The notes beneath the pieces are model-generated. The model saw only the letters and a list, made by a program, of their open reading frames with translations. It did not search any database and was not told where the DNA came from. The position numbers and the translations under genes were made by a program. Positions 19,976 through 28,221 of a DNA stretch of 57,374 nt are shown here, piece by piece (position 1 is the first letter of the stretch; each line of letters begins with the position of its first letter). The DNA is from Burkholderiales bacterium (lineage in GTDB: Bacteria > Pseudomonadota > Gammaproteobacteria > Burkholderiales > Casimicrobiaceae). The stretch spans positions 1 through 57,374 of the forward strand of contig JACMNN010000002.1 in assembly GCA_014378555.1 (NCBI GenBank). Reading direction: 5' to 3'.

Positions 19976-21328
19976 CTAAGCGGACAAGTGAAATACGTTG
20001 GACTCCGCACCCGGTTTACGTGGTGACGCGCGCGACGAAACGTTGGCCTGCACGACTCGTATTGAATCGTCAGGAGGTAGTGCTTTTGCGCGGTACATCG
20101 CTTGATCAGCGGCATGCATCAGGCTTTTCGCATCGGTTCCATGATACGGGAAGACGGTAACACCAATGCTGGCGCGAATCGGTTGTGTCCATTCGTCATC
20201 GGGCGACGAAATACCAAGCCAAACCGCGAGCCGCTCGCCCAGTTGAACCGCGTCAAAAGCGTTTCCCACATTCGCAGAAATTACTACAAATTCGGCGCCC
20301 GCCAAACGCGCTAAAAAATCCGAGCTTCGCAGCGCTCGTCGCACCCGCGCTGCGGTGGCAAGCACCGCGGCATCGCCCTGCGTGCGCCCCTGCCTATCGT
20401 TGATATGTTCCAGGTCATCCATATCCACGACAATAACGGTGAGAGGCGTGTTCGACACCGTAGCAGCAGCAATTTCGATATTGAGGGTGGCCTCAAATGA
20501 GGCTCGATTCGGCAACCCAGTCAAGGCATCGGAAAACGCCATCGTCTCCAAATGCTCATTGTGCGTTTTGAGTTCGTATTGCTTCCGTTTGAGTTCTCGA
20601 TTTTGTTCGGCGAGCTGCGCGATGAGCGACTCAAAACTGGTGGTTAAACGACTCACTTCCAGGCCACCCACGCGCGGCGCAGCGGCTTGCAAGTTTTGCG
20701 ATTTCGACACCGCTTCGGCCCATGCAGTCAAATCGGAAACAGGTCGCAGCATGGCCTGACTTAAAAGCCGCGCAATCCACATGCCTAATAATGAAGTAAT
20801 GGCGAGCACCAGACTCAACACCGTCAACGCGCGCAAAAAAGTAGCGTTGAGCGAGCGTTGATTCGGATTGACCACCAGCGTGCCCAACGTGACAGGCGCG
20901 CCGCTTTTCGGCTCATCGCCCAACGCAAGTTGAATCGGTTTTGCACTGAGCAGGCCAATTTCACGGCCAGTCACCAATGCCAACGTAGGCGGAAATTTAG
21001 GTTCACCGTGAGCGACGAATTCACCGAGTAGGCGCCCTTGCCGGTTGTAAACCGCGGCGGAATCAGGGTTGGGGCCACTGTCAAAAACGTAGAGGGATTC
21101 AGCAATCACCTCGGAGCCGCCAAACCGTAGCGCGGCCGACACGGTGCTTGACGCCACGCTCGCCTGCGTGAGCGCCGCGACCCGGCTCTGCTCAATTTGG
21201 TCCTTGGCGAACAAGGCAGCGAGCGTGAGCCCAGCCACCAATAGCATGCTCACAAGTGCGGCAACCGATGCGAAAGTGGCGCGGCGCGCCAGCGAATAAC
21301 TGGAAAAGTACTGCCTCAGGGGCATCAT
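19976..21328 (-). CDS. Membrane GGDEF protein, YfiN-like, with degenerate active site
   Basis: A 450-residue inner-membrane protein: first membrane segment at about 20-42, a periplasmic CHASE8-like sensor (about 45-165), second segment at about 166-188, HAMP (about 190-245), a linker coiled coil and a GGDEF domain from about 263. The metal-site DMDDLEHIND at 302-311 is intact, but the signature is AGAEF (343-347) rather than GGDEF, losing the first Gly and the third-position acid. The inhibitory-site RSSD (334-337) is conserved at the correct five-residue distance. Start overlaps the yfiR-like stop (ATGA). Likely a c-di-GMP receptor or a weak/inactive cyclase. Confidence 0.88.
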   Translation of the reverse strand: MMPLRQYFSSYSLARRATFASVAALVSMLLVAGLTLAALFAKDQIEQSRVAALTQASVASSTVSAALRFGGSEVIAESLYVFDSGPNPDSAAVYNRQGRLLGEFVAHGEPKFPPTLALVTGREIGLLSAKPIQLALGDEPKSGAPVTLGTLVVNPNQRSLNATFLRALTVLSLVLAITSLLGMWIARLLSQAMLRPVSDLTAWAEAVSKSQNLQAAAPRVGGLEVSRLTTSFESLIAQLAEQNRELKRKQYELKTHNEHLETMAFSDALTGLPNRASFEATLNIEIAAATVSNTPLTVIVVDMDDLEHINDRQGRTQGDAAVLATAARVRRALRSSDFLARLAGAEFVVISANVGNAFDAVQLGERLAVWLGISSPDDEWTQPIRASIGVTVFPYHGTDAKSLMHAADQAMYRAKALPPDDSIRVVQANVSSRASPRKPGAESNVFHLSA

Positions 21329-21945
21329 CGCGGCGCGCCGAGGGCAGCACTTGAGCGCGGCTTTTGGCCGAGACGCAGCGCGACGGCGGAGATGTTGATC
21401 TGGGAACGCTGCAAGGCTTCCAAGTTGACTTCAAAGCGCCAGTCGGGCCCCACACGATACGCCCCGATAATGCCACCATCCGCGGCGAAGTCGGCGTAGT
21501 TACTCAAGGTCAAGATCGGTTGATCGGTGACCGCTGCGATCCATGCGCGCGGCGAAGGCCTGACGTCAAAGTTGAGCCAGACAATGTTGCAGCCCACGAT
21601 CTGCTTTGGCGACGATATCGCCAGCCAGTTAACGGTCATTCCCTTCACCACCCAGTCGTTCGCCGCAATTGGCGCCATGACCGGCGCAGCGCCGCCGTGC
21701 GCGTAGCACACGGTTAACGATTTAAGGGAGACCATTTTGGGCCACGAGCTGTAACGCGCGATGTTTACGATCAGCTCAGCGACATCATTCGCGGGAAGTG
21801 TCGCTGCGCTCTGCGCCGATACTACTAGTGGCGCAGTGGCGACCAGCAAGGTCGCCAAACTCACGCGAAGGATTGCGCCGCGGTTCCGGGGTGCCGAGCG
21901 CAGCGCTGAAAGCCGCTGCACCCCGCACAGTTGCTGCGGCTGCAC
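21325..21945 (-). CDS. YfiR-family (DUF4154) periplasmic protein
   Basis: A 206-residue protein with an N-terminal signal region (about 25-45, LRVSLATLLVATAPLVVSAQS) and the DUF4154/YfiR fold: IVNIARYSSWP near the start, a cysteine pair Cys79/Cys118-like, and the closing GGIIGAYRVGPDWRFEVNLE. YfiR represses YfiN by binding its periplasmic domain and senses redox or envelope state. It begins 12 bp after the ftsH stop, so the module may be expressed with ftsH. Confidence 0.85.
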   Translation of the reverse strand: MQPQQLCGVQRLSALRSAPRNRGAILRVSLATLLVATAPLVVSAQSAATLPANDVAELIVNIARYSSWPKMVSLKSLTVCYAHGGAAPVMAPIAANDWVVKGMTVNWLAISSPKQIVGCNIVWLNFDVRPSPRAWIAAVTDQPILTLSNYADFAADGGIIGAYRVGPDWRFEVNLEALQRSQINISAVALRLGQKPRSSAALGAPR

Positions 21946-21957
21946 CCCGCCGCCCCG

Positions 21958-23931
21958 CTACAGCGAGTCAGGCGCGGCTTTCGGCGTAGCCGCCGAAGCC
22001 GTAGCTTTTTGCGTCACCGAAGCTGGCGTGGTCGTATCCGCCGAGGTGGTGTCGCCCGCAACAACCGGAGCCGGGGTGTCAGATGACGAATCGTTGCCGC
22101 CGCTACCCGGCGTGTTGTAGGTTTTGACTGCCCGCACCGTGCGACCCGCCATGATGTCGGAGATCTGATCAGCGTCGATCGTTTCGTACTCCATCAGCGC
22201 GGCGGTCATCGCCTCAACCTGAGGCGCGTAATCCGTGAGGATTTTCGTTGACACAGCATATTGCTCGTCGATGATGCGGCGAATTTCTCGATCCACCGTT
22301 TGCATGGTGGTTTCAGACATGGTGCGTGTTTGCGTAACACTGCGGCCCAAGAACACTTCGCCTTCGTTGTCGGCATAAACCATTGGGCCGAGCACCTCGC
22401 TCATACCGTAACGGGTGACCATGTCGCGAGCAATTTTGGTTGCCCGCTCAAAGTCGTTTGAGGCGCCGGTGGAGATGTTTTTGACAAACAAATCTTCGGC
22501 GATACGACCACCGAACAACACGGCGATTTCAGTAAGCATTTGGTCTTTGTACAGCGAGATGCGGTCCCGTTCCGGCAACTGCCATGTCACACCCAGTGCG
22601 CGACCGCGCGGGATGATGGTGACCTTATGCACTGGGTCAGCCTTAGGCATTACCGTGGCGACAATCGCATGGCCCGACTCATGGTAGGCCGTGGCGCGCT
22701 TTTCGTCTTCAGACAGCACCATCGACTTGCGTTCGGCACCCATAAATATTTTGTCTTTGGCGCGCTCGAAATCGTCCATATCGACGAGACGCTTGTTACC
22801 GCGTGCAGCGAACAATGCAGCTTCGTTGACTAAGTTGGCAATGTCAGCACCCGAGAAGCCGGGGCAGCCGCGTGCAATGACGTGCGCCTTAACGTCAGCT
22901 GCAATTGGCACTTTACGCATGTGGACTTGCAAAATCTGCTCGCGACCACGAATATCCGGCAGTGGCACCACTACCTGACGATCGAAGCGACCGGGGCGCA
23001 ACAGCGCTGGGTCAAGCACATCAGGCCGGTTGGTCGCAGCGATAACAATTACGCCTTGCGAGCCTTCAAAGCCGTCCATTTCGACAAGCATCTGATTCAA
23101 CGTTTGCTCGCGCTCGTCATTGCCGCCACCGACACCTGCGCCGCGCTGGCGTCCTACCGCGTCGATTTCGTCGATAAAAATAATGCAGGGCGCATTTTTC
23201 TTCGCCTGCTCAAACATGTCGCGAACGCGAGACGCGCCCACGCCGACAAACATTTCGACGAAGTCAGAGCCTGAAATCGAGAAAAACGGCACCTTCGCTT
23301 CGCCAGCAATCGCCTTAGCAAGCAACGTTTTGCCGGTGCCTGGCGAGCCCACCAGCAAAACACCGCGCGGAATGCGTCCGCCCAGCTTCTGAAATTTGCT
23401 CGGGTCTTTTAGGAAGTCGACGACCTCGGTGACCTCCTCTTTGGCCTCGTCACACCCGGCGACGTCGGAGAACATGGTGGTGTTGTTGGTGTCGTCGAGC
23501 AACCGCGCGCGGCTCTTGCCGAAGCTGAACGCGCCGCCTTTGCCGCCGCCCTGCATCTGCCGCATCATGAATATCCACGCGCCGATCAGCAGCAATATCG
23601 GGCCAAACGAAAACAGCATCGATGACAGAAACGACTGCTGTTCTTCAGGTTTGCCCGAAAACTTGACGTTGTTTTTGATCAAGTCGTTGATCAAATCTTT
23701 GTCATACCCGCCAGGCACGTAGGTCGCTTTTTTGCCATCGCTGGTGCGGTATTCGATGTTGCGGCCTTCAATGGACGCCTCGCTTACCTTGCCACCACGC
23801 AGCTCTTCGATGAACGACGAGTATGCGACCGCGTCACTCTTGCGACTCGACTTGTCGAATTGTTGAACTACGGTGAGCACCACTAGGCCGATGACGACCC
23901 AGATACCAATGTTTTTGAGCATGTTGTTCAC
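21958..23931 (-). CDS. ftsH: ATP-dependent zinc metalloprotease FtsH
   Basis: A membrane AAA+ protease for membrane and regulatory proteins such as LpxC and sigma-32. Start chosen is GTG at 23931 ([15 protein letters not shown], 657 residues), seven bases after a GGAG; an upstream ATG at 23985 adds only unconserved residues. Two membrane segments (about 5-25 and about 105-125), Walker A GSPGTGKT, Walker [10 protein letters not shown], second region of homology and the zinc motif HESGHA are present. The C-terminus is a Thr/Ala/Pro-rich tail. The yfiR-like gene follows by 12 bp. Confidence 0.96.
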   Translation of the reverse strand: MNNMLKNIGIWVVIGLVVLTVVQQFDKSSRKSDAVAYSSFIEELRGGKVSEASIEGRNIEYRTSDGKKATYVPGGYDKDLINDLIKNNVKFSGKPEEQQSFLSSMLFSFGPILLLIGAWIFMMRQMQGGGKGGAFSFGKSRARLLDDTNNTTMFSDVAGCDEAKEEVTEVVDFLKDPSKFQKLGGRIPRGVLLVGSPGTGKTLLAKAIAGEAKVPFFSISGSDFVEMFVGVGASRVRDMFEQAKKNAPCIIFIDEIDAVGRQRGAGVGGGNDEREQTLNQMLVEMDGFEGSQGVIVIAATNRPDVLDPALLRPGRFDRQVVVPLPDIRGREQILQVHMRKVPIAADVKAHVIARGCPGFSGADIANLVNEAALFAARGNKRLVDMDDFERAKDKIFMGAERKSMVLSEDEKRATAYHESGHAIVATVMPKADPVHKVTIIPRGRALGVTWQLPERDRISLYKDQMLTEIAVLFGGRIAEDLFVKNISTGASNDFERATKIARDMVTRYGMSEVLGPMVYADNEGEVFLGRSVTQTRTMSETTMQTVDREIRRIIDEQYAVSTKILTDYAPQVEAMTAALMEYETIDADQISDIMAGRTVRAVKTYNTPGSGGNDSSSDTPAPVVAGDTTSADTTTPASVTQKATASAATPKAAPDSL

Positions 23932-23993
23932 GCACGAACTCCTGAAGCCACTTGCCCCGCAACAGGCGGAACACGGCAGCCACACTTGTTACG

Positions 23994-24021
23994 ATTTTAA
24001 GGGTGAATACGGTTTTTCAAG
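23994..24021 (-). promoter_or_regulatory. Possible ftsH promoter, heat-shock-like
   Basis: Within the 310-bp rlmE-ftsH gap (23932-24241) the minus strand reads CTTGAAA (from 24021), then CCC and TAAAAT (23999-23994). This can be read as a sigma-70 promoter (TTGAAA, 15 bp, TAAAAT) or as a poor sigma-32 site (CTTGAA, 12 bp, CCC). No gene is visible in the rest of the gap. Confidence 0.4.
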
Positions 24022-24241
24022 GTGCAACGATGATAGTTCTCAAATTGAGCTCGTTTATGTCGCTGAATGCAGACAATTTGACGCGATTTGCAAACTAAAA
24101 ACCGCGAAATTACGCACCAACTTTTGCCCCAATGGGGTTATAGCGTGACCCTTTGCTGCGCATAAAATCGTTTATCGATAAATACGAAAAATGGCATTTC
24201 GACCCAGCGCGGACGTGGCTTTCCGCGAAAAGCTGTAAATC

Positions 24242-24883
24242 CTAACGCAGCCCCGACGCCAATAAAAACACTTCGGCGCTGCGGTCTCTGGATGCATCTG
24301 GTTTTCTGCTGACGACAGTCTTGAACTGTAGCTTTAGCTGGCTGAAAAACGCTTCAAAACCAGGCCCTTGATAGGCCTTGGTGAGAAATTTGCCCTCGGG
24401 TTTTAAATGCTCCAGCGCAAATTCAGCGGCGAGTTCACATAAATAAATTGCGCGCGGCGAATCAATGGCGGCCACACCGGTCATGTTCGGCAGCATGTCG
24501 CTCATCACCAAGTCCACCTTGACTCCAGCGAGTTTTTCCGCGATCAAGTTCAGTGGCCCCGCCTCGCTGAAATCGCCCTGAATGAAGTCGACGTGGGCCA
24601 TGCCCTGCATCTCGAGCAGGTCAATGGCGATGATTTTTCCTGGACTTGTACCAGTGCCAATTTTTTTGCTCGCTACTTGACACCAACTACCGGGGGCGGA
24701 CCCCAGGTCTACGATCACGCTGCCCGGCTTGATTAAGCGATCTTTCTGGTCGATTTCGATCAGTTTGTAGGCGGCACGCGAGCGATAACCATCGATTTTC
24801 GCTTTTTGCACGTACGGATCGTTGACGTGCTCGTCAAGCCAGACTTGATTGGATTTATGACGTTTGCCACTGGGGTTGAGCAT
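24242..24883 (-). CDS. rlmE: 23S rRNA (uridine-2'-O) methyltransferase RlmE
   Basis: Methylates U2552 in the peptidyl-transferase A loop; also known as RrmJ/FtsJ. The 213-residue protein has the N-terminal rRNA-contact region (YVQKAKIDGYRSRAAYKL), the SAM-binding motif VDLGSAPGSWCQVA and the K-D-K-E catalytic residues, including Asp in DLVMSDMLPNMTG and Lys in LTKAYQGPG. It precedes ftsH on the same strand and diverges from yhbY, the classical arrangement. Confidence 0.96.
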   Translation of the reverse strand: MLNPSGKRHKSNQVWLDEHVNDPYVQKAKIDGYRSRAAYKLIEIDQKDRLIKPGSVIVDLGSAPGSWCQVASKKIGTGTSPGKIIAIDLLEMQGMAHVDFIQGDFSEAGPLNLIAEKLAGVKVDLVMSDMLPNMTGVAAIDSPRAIYLCELAAEFALEHLKPEGKFLTKAYQGPGFEAFFSQLKLQFKTVVSRKPDASRDRSAEVFLLASGLR

Positions 24884-25046
24884 GGGTTGAAGTTAAAGGG
24901 CTATGAAAACGGTGAGTTGAGTGACAAATTATCGACGTTGAGCCCCGTTTTGCGTTGATTAGACCCTCGACTCGCGCTTTATCGAGCTCAAGCGCGAGAT
25001 AATTAAGTTAATTTCGCCTTGAACGCAAAAATAAGAAAGCTACCTC

Positions 25047-26315
25047 ATGTCCGCGTCCCCGACCTCCTCCCTGTCCTCCAGCGCCCGTCGCGCGCTGCGC
25101 GCCGCTGCGCATCACCTCGATCCTGTCGTGATGATGGGCCAGCACGGGCTGACGCCCGCGGTGCTGCACGAAATAGATTTGGCGCTGACCGCACATGCGT
25201 TGATCAAAGTACGCGCCGGAAGCGATGAGCGCGAAATTCGCGATGGCTTACTTGCCGAAATTTGCGAAAAATTAAGCTGCGAAAGCGTGCAGCACCTAGG
25301 CAAATTGTTCGTTCTTTGGCGCAACGCTGATGGTGCAGGGAACCCAGACAAATCGGCCGAACAGGACGCCGCTGCGGTTAAAGCCAGCAACGACCCGCAT
25401 GCCGTCAAGGAACGCGGGCCACGTAGCAAATTGCCGAGCGAACGCGCAGCGGAGCGCGCCAACGCGGCGCCCGCTGCTCGGAGCGGCGGATATGCCTCTC
25501 GCGGCGGTCCACCGTCCGGCAATCGCGGTGCCCCCTCGGGTGGGCGAGGCGCGCCCTCGGGCGGTCGCAGCGACAGTGCAACCGGTCCGCGTTGGCGTTA
25601 TGGTGAAACGCCACCGGACGCCCCGCGTCGTGAAGGCTGGGCACCAAAAGATCGTCGTGGCGCAGCACGCTTTGGTGAAGGCGGTGACGATTCACGGCGT
25701 CGCGATAGCGGTTCAAGCTACGGCGCACCGCGTCCACGTACGCCAGGTGGTTACGCGGGTTCGTCTGGCTCGTCGGGTTCGGGCGGCGCATCGGGCGGGG
25801 GTGGTGGCGAAGGCTATCGTGGCGCCGCGCCTTCCGGTAGCCGCAGTGGCTACGGCGGCAATACCGGTGGCGGCAGCTACGGTGGCGATAACCGTGGCGC
25901 ATCGGGCGGTGGCGGCGGTGGATCGAGCTATGGCGGCCGCGGCGGCTCGAGCAGTTACGGCGGTCAAGGCGACGGCGCACCGCGTGCGCGTTGGGGCGAG
26001 CGGCGTGAACCTTCTCAGGGTGGCGGCGGCGGTGGTGGCGGATACGGTGGCGGCGGCGGCAATTCGGGCAGCAACTTCGGTAATGACCGGGGCGCTCCTG
26101 CGCCGCGCTCTACTTACAGCCGCGGTAGTGATGCGGGCGGCGGCTCAGACCGCGCGCCGCGCACGGGTAGCGGCGGCGGAGGCGGAGGCGGCGGCTGGGG
26201 CAATCGCGATGGCGTGACCGGCAAACCCTCGGGCTTTTCGCGAGGTGGCGCAGGCGGCGGAGCCGGCGGTGGTGCTGGCGGGGCCGCTCCGCGCGCTCGG
26301 CGCCGTTTCGGCTAA
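25047..26315 (+). CDS. yhbY: YhbY (CRM-domain) RNA-binding protein with very long Gly/Arg/Ser-rich tail
   Basis: The first ~97 residues are a normal CRS1-YhbY RNA-binding domain, with the GQHGL GxxG loop and the closing FVLWRN. The family binds pre-50S ribosomal particles. E. coli YhbY is about 97 residues; this protein is 422. After a charged linker (98-145) the remainder is low complexity: RGG, GGRG, SSYGG and GGYGGGGG blocks, resembling RGG/FUS-type disordered RNA-binding tails, and ends ARRRFG. The tail stays in one frame with no stop, codons favour GGC/GGT, and it diverges from rlmE as in other genomes. It is therefore a real extension, probably grown by repeat expansion. Confidence 0.9.
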   Translation: MSASPTSSLSSSARRALRAAAHHLDPVVMMGQHGLTPAVLHEIDLALTAHALIKVRAGSDEREIRDGLLAEICEKLSCESVQHLGKLFVLWRNADGAGNPDKSAEQDAAAVKASNDPHAVKERGPRSKLPSERAAERANAAPAARSGGYASRGGPPSGNRGAPSGGRGAPSGGRSDSATGPRWRYGETPPDAPRREGWAPKDRRGAARFGEGGDDSRRRDSGSSYGAPRPRTPGGYAGSSGSSGSGGASGGGGGEGYRGAAPSGSRSGYGGNTGGGSYGGDNRGASGGGGGGSSYGGRGGSSSYGGQGDGAPRARWGERREPSQGGGGGGGGYGGGGGNSGSNFGNDRGAPAPRSTYSRGSDAGGGSDRAPRTGSGGGGGGGGWGNRDGVTGKPSGFSRGGAGGGAGGGAGGAAPRARRRFG

Positions 26316-26327
26316 ATCCTGCTTCGC

Positions 26328-26570
26328 ATGCTCGCGCTGCGTCCCAACTGCGAATGCTGCAATCGCGACTTACCTAACGAGTCAACAGACGCACGCATTT
26401 GCACTTTTGAATGTACGTTTTGTGCGAATTGCGCGGCGGCGAAACTCGGCAATGTGTGCCCCAACTGCGGCGGCGAATTGGTAGTTCGGCCGCGACGCCC
26501 CGCGAGCAAGCTCGGCAAATTTCCCGCATCAATCGAGCGGATTTACAAGCCGTTGGGGTGCGCTGCTTAG
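26328..26570 (+). CDS. DUF1272 small cysteine-rich protein
   Basis: An 80-residue protein matching DUF1272, with eight cysteines arranged as CECC, CTFECTFCANC and CPNC, which suggests one or two bound zinc ions. The function is not known. It starts 12 bp after the yhbY stop, probably in the same transcript, and ends convergent with the gluconokinase gene. Confidence 0.82.
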   Translation: MLALRPNCECCNRDLPNESTDARICTFECTFCANCAAAKLGNVCPNCGGELVVRPRRPASKLGKFPASIERIYKPLGCAA

Positions 26571-26657
26571 TTTTATTTTGTGGCTTGTGGCAGCGGCGTT
26601 ACAGCCGCTCAACGTGCCTATGCGAATCTAAATTGCGGCTCAACTGCTTCTACGGAC

Positions 26658-27215
26658 TCAATCCGGCGAATGCCTCTGCAAGCCGCGCAACGCCGCATCG
26701 ACCTGCTCTGCTGCACTCAACGCAATCGAAATCGTCATCGCATCCGCGGGCCGCTCGAGCGCCTCAAACTGACTGCGCAGCAACGACTCTGGCATGTAGT
26801 GATTGGGCCGCGCCCGCATTCGCGCGGCGATCAATTCAAAACTGCCATCAAGAAAAATCCAATGCGCTTGCGCTAGGTCCGCGCTAATCGCAGCACGATA
26901 GTTTTTCTTGAGCGCGGAACAGGCGAGCACCACCGCTTCGCCGGCAGCGCTGCGCGTTCGTAACTCGCGATTCAACGCGGAAAGCCAGGGCGCGCGGTCG
27001 ACGTCGCTGAGCGGCATTCCAGCGCGCATTTTGGCGACGTTTGCTTCGGGATGGAAATCGTCGGCATCGAGAAACGTTGCGTTCAAGCGCTCAGCCAAAG
27101 CGCTGCCCAACGTAGTTTTTCCACAGCCTGAAACCCCCATCACAATGACCGGGGAAACTGCTCCGCTGCCGTGAACCCAACTATTCGCATCGACGCCCTC
27201 AAACGCGTTTTGCAT
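26658..27215 (-). CDS. gntK: Gluconokinase (GntK/thermoresistant type)
   Basis: Phosphorylates gluconate to 6-phosphogluconate. The 185-residue protein has a P-loop GVSGCGKTTLGSALAERL at about residues 28-45, the substrate segment DADDFHPEANVAKMRAG and the LID region. It has a slightly long N-terminus before VIVMGVSG. It lies seven bases after the 6-phosphogluconate dehydrogenase gene, so the two form a gluconate-to-pentose phosphate operon. Confidence 0.93.
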   Translation of the reverse strand: MQNAFEGVDANSWVHGSGAVSPVIVMGVSGCGKTTLGSALAERLNATFLDADDFHPEANVAKMRAGMPLSDVDRAPWLSALNRELRTRSAAGEAVVLACSALKKNYRAAISADLAQAHWIFLDGSFELIAARMRARPNHYMPESLLRSQFEALERPADAMTISIALSAAEQVDAALRGLQRHSPD

Positions 27216-27222
27216 CGGCTAT

Positions 27223-28128
27223 CTATTGTTTTTTCACCGCATGTCCGCCAAACCCGGCGCGCATTTGCGCGAGCAGCTTGGCGGCGTAGTCGCCTTTGCC
27301 TTGCGTGGCGAAACGGGTCGTCAGCGCAAGCGCCATCACCGGGGCGGGCACGCCCAGATCGATCATCGCCTCGACCGCCCAACGCCCCTCACCGGAGTCG
27401 GCAACATACGGCGCAATCGCCGCGATGTCGTCCGGCTTTTGCAATGCTGCGGCGGTGAGGTCCAGCAGCCACGAACGGACCACCGAACCGTCCCGCCAAG
27501 CCTCTGCGATCTCGGCCAGAGGCATCGCAAATTCCTTCTTGGCTTCAATCAAAGCAAAGCCCTCGGCGAGCGCTTGCATCATGCCGTACTCAATGCCGTT
27601 GTGGATCATCTTGGCGTAGTGACCCGCACCCACCACGCCCGCATGCACGATGCCCTGGGTGGGCGATGGCGCGAGCACTTCGAGGTAGGGTTTAAGTCGC
27701 TCATAACTTGCTGGCGTCGCGCCGGTCATCACGCAATAGCCGTTCTGCAAACCCCACACGCCGCCCGACACGCCGACGTCTGCGTAGTCAATGCCGACGG
27801 CGTTTGCTTTCGCTGCGCGACGCACCGAGTCTTTGTAATTGGCGTTGCCACCATCGACCAGCAAATCGCCTTTGCTGAGCAATGGCAACAGTCCATCAAT
27901 CGTGGCTTCGGTGATTTCGCCCGCCGGCAACATAAGCCACACCACGCGCGGCGCTGGCATTGCTTGCAAGCCATCAGCAAGCGACGCCACCGGCGTGATG
28001 TTCGCCTCAGCAACGGCTGCGCGCGCCTCTGCGTTCCGGTCAAAGGCGACCACCTGCACACCGCTACGTGCCCAACGTCGCGCCATGTTTGCGCCCATGC
28101 GACCGAGGCCGCTTAATATGATTTGCAA
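27223..28128 (-). CDS. gnd: 6-phosphogluconate dehydrogenase, decarboxylating (short form)
   Basis: Oxidises 6-phosphogluconate to ribulose 5-phosphate and CO2. At 301 residues it belongs to the short, usually NAD+-preferring class rather than the ~470-residue NADP+ enzyme. Rossmann motif GLGRMGANMARR, substrate motif DGGNANYKDS, GVSGGVWG and the catalytic Lys/Asn of KMIHNGIEYG are visible. It is co-transcribed with the downstream gluconokinase gene. Confidence 0.92.
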   Translation of the reverse strand: MQIILSGLGRMGANMARRWARSGVQVVAFDRNAEARAAVAEANITPVASLADGLQAMPAPRVVWLMLPAGEITEATIDGLLPLLSKGDLLVDGGNANYKDSVRRAAKANAVGIDYADVGVSGGVWGLQNGYCVMTGATPASYERLKPYLEVLAPSPTQGIVHAGVVGAGHYAKMIHNGIEYGMMQALAEGFALIEAKKEFAMPLAEIAEAWRDGSVVRSWLLDLTAAALQKPDDIAAIAPYVADSGEGRWAVEAMIDLGVPAPVMALALTTRFATQGKGDYAAKLLAQMRAGFGGHAVKKQ

Positions 28129-28221
28129 AACTTGTGCTCCTGATTTCGTGTTGTAGAAGCGGCGAAAACCGCGAAAAATTCAACTAATGGAGGTCACGAC
28201 TTTCGCCCCTCCGACATCAAT

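Noticed and set aside
23932-23985. Upstream ATG start for FtsH
   Set aside because: The added residues are not conserved; GTG at 23931 has a GGAG site and gives the family N-terminus MNNML.
25330-26217. Alternative long frames in the yhbY tail (Arg/Ala/Val-rich and His/Arg-rich)
   Set aside because: They are frame shadows of a GC-rich repeat; only the frame fused to the CRM domain has a supported start.
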